Shown here: positions 1-10,089 of the stretch, piece by piece
How the letters are laid out: each line of letters opens with the position of its first letter
How positions within the stretch are numbered: the stretch's first letter is position 1
Origin: Ipomoea triloba
Lineage: Eukaryota; Streptophyta; Magnoliopsida; Solanales; Convolvulaceae
NCBI RefSeq assembly: GCF_003576645.1
Contig: NC_044916.1
Location: forward strand, 23,075,260-23,139,259
Length of the DNA: 64,000 nt
Reading direction: 5' to 3'
Notes under the pieces: generated by a model
What the model was told of the DNA's origin: nothing
Databases searched by the model: none
The model's input: only the letters and a program-made list of their open reading frames with translations
Program-made: the position numbers and the translations under genes

Positions 1-979
1 CGAAAAATATTTTCTCCCCGTGCACGACGATGTCTTTTTATTGGATATCAAAAAGGCACCAAAGGTTACAAGTTGTATGATACCAACATAGGAGAAATTT
101 TTGTCTCCAGAGATGTTATATTTTACGAATATCTTTTTCATTTTGTAGAAGAGACTACTGGACAGCTACAACATAATGATGCTCCTCTACCAATTGGAGT
201 CCGATTTCTTGGAGATGATTTCAGTTCACTACGTCAAAACCAAGTACAGCAGTCCTGTCTTAGACTTGGTAATAGTGAACAAGGTGGTACAGATGGCAAT
301 TTTCCACAATATGGTGCATGCGATGGCAATTTTCCACAATATGGTGCATGCGATGGCATTTCATCATCTCCTTCTGCAGGTAGTCAAAATTTTTTAAATG
401 AGTTTTTCCCTGCCCCAACAATGGACAATGGTAATGAGCAACATGCAGACACCCCGTCATCATCACCATCTATTTTTCAGAATGACCCTTCTATATTTAT
501 TCATCAAGAAGGACTTCATGAAGTAGATATGAGGGGTTCCAGAGATGATATGAGGGGTTCCGGCGTAAATCTACAGAATCATGGTGGAGTAAATCAAAAT
601 GGGTTAGGGCGTTCTACACGTACTCGAGTTCCGTCGGCTTATTTGAGAGATTATCATTGTTAGTTGAAAAGAGGTGCTCCTTCTAGCTCTTGCGTTCAAT
701 TGTAAGATACTCCGCATACTGTTTCCAAAGTGATAAATTATGATAATCTTGCTATTTCACATAAAAATTTTGCACTAGCTACATGTAGTATTTCTGAGCT
801 AAGGAGTTATAATGAAACTATTAAGTCTGAATGTTGTTGTCGAACAATTAGAGTTGAATTGGATGCTCTTGATGCTAATAAGACATGGGTGACCACTGAT
901 TTGCCACCTCCTAAGAAACCCATTGGTTGTAAGTGGGTTTATAAAGTCATGTTAAATGCTGACGATTCAATTGAAATGT
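1..979 (+). pseudogene. Ty1/copia pol remnant, integrase C-terminus to start of reverse transcriptase
   Basis: The frame is open from base 1 and reads the C-terminal integrase region (FVSRDVIFYE) and then the start of the copia reverse transcriptase (PIGCKWVYKV near 921-950). The frame has stops at 661 and about 703, so it is dead. A 30-bp unit is tandemly duplicated at 292-351, giving a repeated NFPQYGACDG peptide in the linker. The copia reading frame stops being copia at 979, where a gypsy-type complex was inserted, and resumes at 10,090. The element's 5' end, gag and protease lie outside the window. The family call is firm; the lineage within copia is not determined. Confidence 0.9.
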
Positions 980-1499
980 TGACAAGGATGTAGTTTATGG
1001 GGTGAGGTGGTGATAAGTGGTATGGAAGTGGTAAAACGAAGAGTCAAGACTCCCCGAGTTTCGTGTCTCTCAAGGATGACAAATTGGAGCGAATACGTGT
1101 TGGCATTTAGGAGGTTGAAAAGAAAGAGTTACAGGAATAGCTAAGGCTAGAGGTCATTTTGTACGAAAGTTGGAAGGTTTAAAATGGTTGTGTTTAAGGA
1201 AAAAGGAAAGGTGGAGATTGGGGCTCGTGTCATCAAACACCTTGTCTACCACTCCTCTCGGACCTCTTCCTTTCGGACTAAGGGCGGAGATGTGGGTGAG
1301 TTGGACTCGTGAGTGGCCGCTATCGCGCACACACTCACTTTCACTGGGTTTGCTGCCTAATGTGGCCACACTTAGGCACAAAGCATAATGAACATCATCC
1401 ACACAAGTTTTATCATCCAACTATCACAAAGCTCACATTTTTAAAGCAATGTTATATCAAATCAACCACATAGTTAGTTTCTAGGCCACCAATCCCCTT
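980..1499 (-). repeat. Left (3') LTR of the gypsy complex, truncated
   Basis: Base by base it follows 8,807-9,458 of the right LTR with few substitutions. It lacks an internal block of about 137 bp (after 1,231, matching roughly 9,057-9,190) and stops matching at 1,499. About 630 bp of the LTR's inner half is therefore missing, and the protease remnant follows directly. Confidence 0.85.
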
Positions 1500-2049
1500 T
1501 CAACTACAAGTAAAAGACTTAATGAAATATAAGATAACATTGGGAATGCCTCCCAAGTGCGCCATGGGACATTTCCAATTGAAATCATGTCTCTTAGCTT
1601 TAGGTACTTCGCAAAGGTAATCAATTTCATCATGCACATAATCAACGTAAAAACATTCATCACCATCTAAAGGATATTTCATTATTTTAGTCACGTCGAA
1701 GCTAGCAGACTCGTCTCCTACACGGATAACGAGTTTGCCTTCTCCCACATCTATTAAAGCTTTAGCAGTCGCCAAGAAAGGTCTGCCCAAGATGAGAGGA
1801 ATCTCCACATCTGGGTCCATATCTAGGATCACAAAGTCCACAGGAAAAATAAATTTATCAACTCGGACTAAAACGTCTTCCACTATACCCCTAGGGTATT
1901 TGGTAGATCAGTCGGCTAACTGAATGCTCATGCGCGTGGGCTTAAGGGTTCCTAGATTCAACTGTCGATATAATGCAAAGGGCATTAGATTGATGCTAGC
2001 ACCTAAGTCTGCCAAGGCTCTATTAAAAGTCGTTCCTCCTATATTATTT
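1500..2049 (-). pseudogene. gypsy retropepsin (aspartic protease) remnant
   Basis: On the minus strand the frame shows the retropepsin active-site region ADLGASINLMPFALYRQL, then VEDVLVRVDKFIFPVDFVIL and the flap/C-terminal motif ILGRPFLATAKALIDVG. These are typical of plant non-chromovirus gypsy elements such as the Athila/Tat group. An in-frame stop lies near 1,920. Upstream the frame is cut by the LTR that starts at 2,050; downstream it ends at 1,500 and runs straight into LTR sequence, so integrase and reverse transcriptase are absent. Confidence 0.85.
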
Positions 2050-3382
2050 TGACAAGGATTTTCCGTATGGGTGAGTGGATGGTTAAGGTATGGAGGGTGT
2101 TAAAATGAAGAGTCATAAACTCCCCGAGTGTCGTATCTCTCGCGGATGACAAATTGGAGAATATACGGCTTTGCTACCTTGGTTGGTTTGAATAACATTA
2201 AAATGGATCATGTGGATTTTGGTAAAAAGGAGATATTAAGAGGGCAAAGGTTAATGAAATGAAGAGGTAAACAAAGGGAAATAGAGGCGGATGGGGCGAA
2301 GATATCATGGAGATTGGTTAGAAGGTGTAAGGTAGAGTATTGATTTCTATTGAGTCATGATTGAAGGAGCTTGAAACATAGTCTTGAGTGACGTCACACT
2401 CAAGCTCCCAATCCTCAGTCGGTTGGGGAATTTTATCAAACACCTTGTCTACAAGTTCCCTCCGGATCTCATCTTCTCAGATTGAGAACGGGAAATGTGG
2501 GTATTGGGCTATATCTCTTTGCGATATCTCGCCAAAGAGATGATCCTACACTCTTGGAGAGATCGGGGCCCTCGATCCAACAAGATCATACAAGACATAC
2601 TCACAAATTCAATATTCCCCAAAGAAATCAAACTCATAATCAAATTAGATCATGAACACCAATCATCCATTCAATCTAGCCCCTATCCTAGGGATTAGCC
2701 TCTCATAGGCTTTAACAACATCAAAGCATCAAAATAGAAAAGCATATCTACAAGATCAATATATAAAGTAAACAACTTTAAGGAAAGAGGAAAAGTAAGA
2801 GGAAGCCAAAGAGAAAACAAATCTTTAATGAAAGAGGTTACCCAAAAGATCTTCAAAGCTATGGAGATCTAGTTCTCTTCTCCAAGGAGCTCCTCCTTCT
2901 CCCCTAATCCTCCCTAAACCTAACCTAAAATGTAGAATAGAAAAATGTGACAAAAGACTCCCTAAACCTAGCTGAAATGTCCCTTAAATACTAAAACATC
3001 GCGCAGGTTTTCTGGTGCCGTCCCACGTCTGCCACACGCGTGTGGACTGGCGTGGATAGCTACTGGAATAATTCCACGCCAGCTCACACGCGTGTGAGGC
3101 TCGTGGGCGTGGTTTCATCATTTCTGTTTCCTTTTGTTGTTTTCGGTTTGGTCTTTGTGTATTCCCCTGTGGATTGATTCTTCCTTGCAACGATTTATGC
3201 TCCCTTTTGGTTGATTTCAGCCTTCATTCCTGTGGGAATTCTACAAAACACTCCACACAGAACTCATTTGCAATTCGTTAGTAAAATAGCATGTAAACAC
3301 GTAATTGCACTCTCTAAGACTTATTTTAGCAAGAAATCAACTTAATAAGTTATAGAAAAATAGGTACTTTCGGCGTCTATCA
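2050..3382 (-). repeat. Second full-length gypsy LTR, subfamily B
   Basis: It starts TGACAAGG like the outer LTR and ends GTCTATCA. It shares landmark blocks with the right LTR (ACTCCCCGAG, GGATGACAAATTGGAG, the CACACGCGTG island) but is clearly diverged. In minus-strand reading a purine-rich AAAGTGTGGAAAC lies just before it, so it is a 3' LTR. The 5 bp on either side (TATTT and AAGTT) do not match. Confidence 0.75.
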
Positions 3383-3410
3383 AAGTTTCCACACTTTAGA
3401 TTGCTCGTCC
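3383..3410 (-). other. Polypurine-tract-like motif next to LTR B
   Basis: Minus-strand reading gives GACGAGCAATC followed by AAAGTGTGGAAAC directly before the LTR. A 'gacgagcaa ... agtgtgg' block is the usual 3' end of the internal region in plant gypsy elements. It supports the minus orientation and identifies LTR B as the 3' LTR. Confidence 0.65.
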
Positions 3411-4777
3411 ACGAGCAAATTGTTCATTCAAAACCTTCTCATTTAGATGCCAAAAGTATCTAAGCTAAAGGTATGCTCAATGTTAAACATTCATTCAAAA
3501 CACAATCTACCAGGAGATGTGAAATCCTTCACAATATCTTCAAGGAATGATATAAATGTGCCATACACTGCTATGAATATTCAAACAAAGCGAAACCCCT
3601 TATGGTCATAAGTTGGACAGTTAGTTAGTTTCCACAATATCAAGCATACAGTCCAAAATTTCATTCACCTCTCATTGTGCAAAGGCCTTAAGCTGATCTT
3701 CCTAGTGGGAACGATGTACAAAACCTAATCAATCGACCTCCCTTATCGCCAAAGCCCAACATAAAAGTAAGTGAAAATAGATCCATGGGCCTCTCTCCGC
3801 CAGTGGCTTGGGCGATTACTCATTTTTCTCACTTCCTAGGATAACATCGTCAAGCAACCCGACTTCACATGGAGTTCCATGCTTTATTTTTCGAAGGCAG
3901 TGCAATGGGTGCTCGAATCCTAGCGAAGCGGCTTCCCTCATCTCAATTTTCTCATCTCCTAAGGCCATTTTATTGTGAACAACCGACTCCAGATATAACA
4001 TTTGTGTATTTAGAAGACTATGGTTGTTCACCACCTAGCGAGATGGCTTTCCTCGTATCTTATCTCGGGGATTGGCCTTATTGCCTTTTCTACTCATTTC
4101 TCCGAACAACAACCCCTCATGCCTTTTACTTGGGAAGCAGGGATATTTCTCTCAATGCTCACAGAAAGCTCTCCTTTTGCCCCATGTTCTATTCTATGAT
4201 TATTCAATTCCGGGCTTCGCTTAATCTTATCTTTCTGAAATTAGGGGTTGCACACTCCCACTTCGAGAGATCTTTAACTAAGGTCTTTACAGAATATGAG
4301 GTGAATACCACACAAGCATACAACGTTTTCAAAATTCTTAAAGGTCAAAGTAGGGGTACTTCTAAGGTTATTCAAAGAGTAAACTTTTTTTGGCACAGAT
4401 TTAGCATTCTTCGAAGATAGAATGAATAACAACACATGCTTGTGGCTTGATTATTTTTCAAACAAATGAGATAGAGCCCTTAATTAAAATTTTCATTTCA
4501 AGCACAACTCTTTCCACACTTTTAGACCAAACATCGTCCTCGATGTTGACTTAGAATATGATAAAATAAGGAAACAACAAGGTATGCATTTTTCCACACT
4601 TTAAAATGAGAACATGAGGTTCAAAGAATAGATAAACAAGGGATAAGAGGTAGATAACCTAGTAAGCATCCCTTGTCATGTTGCTCGAAATGCCTGGATG
4701 GGTGCTTCGCATGTTCCTTTAACAAAATCTGCATGGAAATATGGAATCTACAAAAATAGGGAATTTCAACTCGGATG
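3411..4777 (-). other. Non-coding internal region of the non-autonomous gypsy element
   Basis: No sustained gypsy coding frame is visible on either strand. A plus-strand frame at 3,869-4,420 looks incidental. Two more copies of the AAGTGTGGAAA motif occur on the minus strand (near 4,512-4,525 and 4,590-4,603), one again preceded by an 'atcgaggacgat' box. Long non-coding internal DNA of this kind is typical of LARD-type elements. Confidence 0.5.
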
Positions 4778-5439
4778 TTATTTCGACATAATAAAGTAAA
4801 GATAGTAATTGTCAATGGTGACAATTCTCTCTCCTTGTCCCTTCTTTTCTTCTATGATCTCTAGCAACTCCTCACCCTTCCATGTAGGATCATCATATTC
4901 ATAAAACTCACTTTCACAAGAATAAAAAGATTTTATATCATCATCACTCCCCAAATCATCACAAAATGGTAAGGAATCACACTCCCATGAGCAAAAAGAG
5001 GCTTTATCACACTCATCAAGATTACCATTATAAATCGTAAAGGAGTCATCCTCACAAACATCATAAGAATTTTCAATAAGAGTTTGAGTGAAAGTCTTAC
5101 CTTGTGTGGGTTTTTCTTCTTCCAACACAATTTCAATGTGATCTTCGTCTTCACTCTTAATCTCTCCCCATCGTTGCGTGTTTAACTCAAGAGTCGAAAC
5201 TTCTTGAAGTACCGGGGCATCAAGCTCTGTGGATTTTTCTACACTCACCTTTTCATCATTAATCCTTCTTTCCATCTTTCCATCACTTCGTGGTTCGATT
5301 TCCATTGTCAAGGAGTCATCTATGAATGGGTTGTTAGCCCGTGGTAGCATCTTCTTCATGAACTCTTCCGACATTGATAACATTTTAGTCTCAATTTCGT
5401 CTAGTGGAAGTCCTTCCTCGCGAAGAGTGACAAGATTCT

Positions 5440-7882
5440 TGTAACACCCCGTAAATTCGTTCAAGCCTTGAGACCGGTAATCGTTTCCGCCGAGTGATTT
5501 ATTTGATTTAATTGGGCTTAGTCTTTCCAATTGATATATATATTTCTTGAACCCAGAATTAATTATTTTATTCAAAAGGCCCAATTCTTGATTTAATTCT
5601 TGTAAGGGATTTATTTATTTTATTGAATCCTTACAATTTCTATGGAGCATTTTATAATGGCCCAATATATATATATATATTTAATTCTTGAATGGTTAAT
5701 TTCCTACAACTAGTAGTATAATACATAATGTGAGACCCATTTCTTTTTATAAGGGCCCATTATTTCATGTCTTACCCTAGTTGATACATACATAATATAT
5801 GTAATGATCTTTCCTTACTAATATAAAAGCCTTGTACTTCCAACCCTATTTCCCTTTTCATCCTCCTGCAAATACATTTCATCCTATTCTTTCCACTTCT
5901 AAAGAACCCTAAGTAAATCCTACACTTTCTTCTTCAAGATCCAAGATCAAGTTTGCTCTTTTAGGATTGATAAGGCTTGGGTAAGTGTTTATCTTTAGGA
6001 ATATACCTTGCATCATGTTATTTTCATAATCTTTATACAAGTTCTTATGTTGTTCTTTTGGGGATCTTTTGGGAAAAGATGATCAAGGTGGAGGTGAAGC
6101 TTTGTAGGGAGTTTTGAGGGTTCTTGGTTGAAGTGTGCTTCAAAGAGGTAACCATCATGTCCACTAAAATCTATTTTACCCTCTTAATTTATGGATATTA
6201 TTTGGTGTATTGGAATCCTGTGAAATTCTTTGCTGCTTAGCCTATTTTGGTTGTCTGTGAGATATTTGGATGGATTTATGAACTTGTGTTCTTGATCCTT
6301 TGCATCTTGATGTTTATGAACATTTGTGGGTATAGATTCCATGTTTATTTGGCTTCTGGGAGATGTAATCTGGACAATCTTATCTTATTTTTGTATTCTG
6401 GAAATGAACATTCGTATTCTGATATGAGTCTGGGAATAGTGCGTTGGGTTTGCTCTTGCGGTGCACCCTAGCGGTATAATGTGTCCCGCTAGAGTCTTCC
6501 GCAAGAGTGTGGTGGTGGAGGTTGGCGGGGGAAGGTCTTCCGCCGGTGTACTCCATGTGCTTCTTGCGGAGAAGGGTGGCGGAGGGGGGAGTTCCGCTAC
6601 TCTATTCCGCCAGGTCTTCTTGGACTCTGGTTCCAGTGAGTTGTCCTGTGATCTGTTGTTTGGTTGTTCCACCTTTGATTCTGGATTTTTATTGGGATAC
6701 CTTGTTGAGTATTTTACCATGCTTTTGGAGTGTTTATTCATATCTCTTGGTTCGTTATATGAGTCTGTTGGATTGGTTGAATTCTTGGTTGTACTCTCTG
6801 GGAGTTTGTTGTGTTCATAATCTGAGATGAACACTGTGGTGGTTTGTGCTTGGGTTGAGGCTATGGTTGGATATGGAGTGGTGAATCTTTGAGTATCTCT
6901 TGGGCTGTTTGAGGGTGAACTAATTGTGGAACTAGCCTTGGGTTTTTACCCCTGTGATTGGACTATCGTCCCTGTGATTGGACTACCGTCCCTGTGATTG
7001 GATTATCGTCCCTGTGATTGGACTCTCGTCCCTGTGCTTGGGCTTTTGCCCCTGTGTTTGGGTTTATACCCCTGTGATTGGACTTCAGTCCCTGTGCTTG
7101 GGTTCTTACCCTTGTGAACTAACTTTCGGGCTTGGTGTTTGGTGTGAGAATTGGTACTTGGGTTGGAAGTTAAGGTTTTGGTGCTTATCCTTGGGTTGAG
7201 GTCTGTTTGGTTCTTTGTTGACTCTTGAGTTGTATTGTATCTTGTTGATTTTTGGTTATTCTTTGATATATCGCCGTTTGGTTGTTTCTTATGAGTATTC
7301 GGTTGAGTTTGTGATTCGGTTGGACGTTGGTATTGATGAGGAGTCTTGGTTTATATATTCATTCAGCGTGTTGTTGTTGAGTATCTGATTTAAACTTGAA
7401 CAGTTCGTTGGTGTGTATATTCTATATGGGTGCGTAAACCTATTTACAAACTTACTCTATATCTATACTTCCTTGCGGGTGTGAATGGTGGTTGCTTAGC
7501 AGTCTTTTGCTAATGGTTTCTTGTATGTTTTCTAGGTATGCAATAGGTCTAAGCGTGAGCGCGATAGAGATATATCCGTATGAGGCAGCTTAGACTAGTT
7601 TGTTATGTTTTAGACTTATGTTTTGGGCCTGTGCACCAATATGAGATTCTATATACCCTTGTTTTAGATTTTGGATCTTTTGGATATGTTTGAGGATTTA
7701 TATACTACTTGGTTTCAGTTTTTGGTTAGCCTGTGCATCTAGGCCGTGTTTTCTTACCTAGATGTGGCATGATACCCCTTAGGTTATAAATCGCTTCCGC
7801 TATGTTATGTTTTATGGTTGAGATAGGCAGCTTTTGTGTTAAAGTTTAGCTATCTCAGCTTGTGAAAAGTTGGGGTGTCACA
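5440..7882 (+). mobile_element. Solo gypsy LTR, 2,443 bp, with target-site duplication
   Basis: Its ends are TGTAACACCCC and GGGGTGTCACA, an imperfect inverted repeat typical of long plant gypsy (Tekay/Del-like) LTRs. It is flanked by perfect 5-bp duplications ATTCT (5,435-5,439 and 7,883-7,887). No internal region is present, so it is a solo LTR left by LTR-LTR recombination. A TATA-like ATATAAAAG near 5,820 suggests plus orientation. It interrupts the minus-strand ORF of the surrounding element and so is younger than that element. Confidence 0.88.
6937..7115 (+). repeat. 20-bp tandem repeat inside the solo LTR
   Basis: About nine units in exact 20-bp phase with a core like CCCTGTGATTGGACTATCGT. 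The first half of each unit (CCTGTGNTTGG) is conserved and the spacer varies. Confidence 0.9.
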
Positions 7883-8787
7883 ATTCTTCTTCAATTCGCT
7901 TCTAATTTCATTTCTTAAGTTGATAGTATCTTCATTGGCCATTTGTATGAACACTTCTAATTTGTCTTTCAAGATCTAGATTTCGTCATTGACCGGCGGA
8001 AGATACTCACAAGATGGTCTCTCATATGGCATAGGTTGGGTGAAATTCTGAACGAAAGGTGGTGTTTCATAGAAGTATTTTTCATTTTGTCGTGGTGGGG
8101 GCGAATAACTAGTATTGATGTAAGAATGAGAATACCAATTTCTCTCAGGATTATGGTTCGATTGAGGGGTATAATGAAATGGAGGCTTAACAGTTGAAGG
8201 AATTGTGGCCTTCAATGCCGGTTCACAACTTGGGTCAATCTCCTTCATGACTTGAATAAGCCGGTTGTTAATACTCTCAGCTATAGAGCTCAATGATTCC
8301 TCTCTGTCTCGTAATGTTGGTCTCTCAACTCTTCCATGATCAAGCATAGAGGAGGTAGCATATGGATATGGTTCGTAGTTAGGATAAGGTAGAGTATTTG
8401 GGTAGGGTGAGTAGGTATATTGTGGTGGTGGATATTTATAAGGATTTGGATAGCAATATGGGTGTTGTTCATAGGTTTGGGGTGGAATATTTCTTGTATA
8501 TGGTCTTCCATGGTATGGGTAACCATGGCGATACGTATTAAGCACTCATTTGTAGCTTCAATTGCTTGATGGTAGAAAATTTCCTGCTCAAAGCTTAACA
8601 AACAACAAATATTTCGCAACTAGAAGTAGTTGCAAGTGAGTAGCAAGATTTTCAAGGAAAAATAAGCTCACTTCTTCAATCAAGTAACCAAAATTAATAA
8701 AATAAAACAAACAAAAAGAAAGCAATTCAAGAACTCTTAAAAATCTACTTCAAAAATGTCAACACAATTCAAAAACTGTTTGCCATC

Positions 8788-8806
8788 CCCGGCAACGGCG
8801 CCATTT
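8788..8806 (-). promoter_or_regulatory. Retrotransposon primer-binding site (tRNA-Asp type)
   Basis: On the minus strand, three bases after the LTR end, the sequence reads TGGCGCCGTTGCCGGGGAT. This matches the complement of the 3' end of plant tRNA-Asp including CCA, the usual primer of Athila/Tat-type gypsy elements. It fixes the element's orientation and marks 8,807-10,089 as the 5' LTR. Confidence 0.88.
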
Positions 8807-10089
8807 TGACAAGGATGTAGTTTATGGGGTGAGGTGGTGATAAGTGGTATGGAAGTGGTAAAACGAAGAGTCAAGACTCCCCGAGTATCGTGTCTCTCAA
8901 GGATGACAAATTGGAGCGAATACGTGTTGGCATTTAGGAGGTTGAAAAGAAAGAGTTACGGGAATAGCTAAGGCTAGAGGTCATTTTGTACGAAAGTTGG
9001 AAGGTTTAAAATGGTTGTGTTTAAGGAAAAAGGAAAGGTGGAGATTGGGGCTCGTGGCTAACCTATGTGGTCTACTATCTAGTGGTTTTGTAAGCAAAGG
9101 ATTTGGATTTGACTAGGGAGTTCATGGCACTTCACCAAGTGGCGTCACACTTGGACTCCCACATCCTCATTCGATTGGGGCATTTCATCAAACACCTTGT
9201 CTACCACTCCTCTCGGACTTCTTCCTTTCGGACTAAGGGCGGAGATGTGGGTGAGTTGGACTCGTGAGTGGCCGCTATCGCGCACACACTCACTTTCACT
9301 GGGTTTGCTACCTAATGTGGCCACACTTAGGCACAAAGCATAATGAACATCATCCACACAAGTTTTATCATCCAACAATCACAAAGCTCACATTTTTAAA
9401 GCAATGTTATATCAAATCAACCACATAGTTAGTTTCAGGGCCACCAATCCCCTTTCTAATCTAAGCTATCATTAAAATAAAGAAGCAAGAAGAAGAAATG
9501 GAAGTCTCAAAGAAAACAAACATTAAAGCAAAATAAACATTGAAGAGAAGAGTACCATCCATGGTGAATGGTTATTTTACATTTTGTTCTTGAAACTTCA
9601 ATCCTTCTATCTTGATCTTGAATCTATTCTAAGAGAAAGGAAGTTTTCCCCCAAGAGGGGAGAAAACCCTAAGAAATTTCAGATCTAAAACTATTATATG
9701 GCTCTTTTTTTTTTTAGGTTTTCGGAAAAGGGGTTTAAATAGGAGACCCAAAGCCAAAATTCCCGAAGTGGCCCCTATGGCCAGACCACGCCATCACCAC
9801 ACGTGATGGGGGGCGTGGACAGCTACTGGAAATGTTCCACGCCCATCCACACGCGTGTTGGCCGCGTGGGAGGTTCCTGCTTTGCGGTTTCTTTGCTTTT
9901 TGTTCAGTTTTGGCCTTGAATCCCTTTTTGATCTGTGGAAACACTTCAAAACTTTTTCTAAAATTTGTGTTAGAAGATTTTGATCACATCCGAACTTAAA
10001 ATGCATGAGATTGTTATAAACGGGTGGCAAAACTACGCATTCTTATCCTATTTTTGACCCTTAATATGTACTATTGTTGGTGCTTATCA
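8807..10089 (-). repeat. Right (5') LTR of the gypsy complex, 1,283 bp
   Basis: On the minus strand it starts TGATAAGCACC and ends CATCCTTGTCA. A TATA-like CCATATAAT lies near 9,693-9,700 on the minus strand, followed by a leader-like stretch. A GC-rich island at about 9,781-9,870 contains CCACACGCGTG-type palindromes that are also present in LTR B. Confidence 0.88.

Larger units (their letters stand above)
4778..8545 (-). pseudogene. Gag-region ORF of non-autonomous gypsy element, split by a solo LTR
   Basis: Two minus-strand parts, 7,883-8,545 and 4,778-5,439, read in one frame across the solo LTR (5,440-7,882) when one copy of its target duplication is counted. The N-terminal part is rich in Pro and Tyr. 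The middle contains a charged helical stretch (IQMANEDTINLRNEIRSEL and, beyond the insertion, LPLDEIETKMLSMSEEFMKK). The C-terminal part is very acidic with Asp/Glu/Cys clusters and ends NYYLYFIMSK. One in-frame stop lies near 7,978. A frame overlap at 8,290-8,619 may mark a frameshift near the N-terminus. I recognise no protease, reverse transcriptase or integrase. Its place after the primer-binding site suggests a gag-like or structural protein; the function is unknown. Confidence 0.6.
980..10089 (-). mobile_element. Ty3/gypsy-type LTR complex inserted in the copia element
   Basis: The whole block is bounded by TG at 980 and CA at 10,089 and flanked by perfect 5-bp target duplications AATGT (975-979 and 10,090-10,094), so it arrived as an insertion. 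It runs on the minus strand: the right LTR (8,807-10,089) is followed by a primer-binding site complementary to the 3' end of tRNA-Asp. Inside are a damaged left LTR, a protease remnant, a second full LTR of a related subfamily and a non-autonomous ORF. No integrase or reverse transcriptase of this element remains. It may be two nested elements or a recombinant; see findings. Confidence 0.85.

Noticed and set aside
3869..4420. 183-codon plus-strand frame
   Set aside because: It opposes the strand of the surrounding element, has no domain, and lies in non-coding LARD-type DNA; it looks incidental.
6385..6834. Overlapping frames of 107-149 codons on both strands inside the solo LTR
   Set aside because: They lie in LTR sequence with no recognisable domain, and frames on both strands of one stretch are typical of chance.
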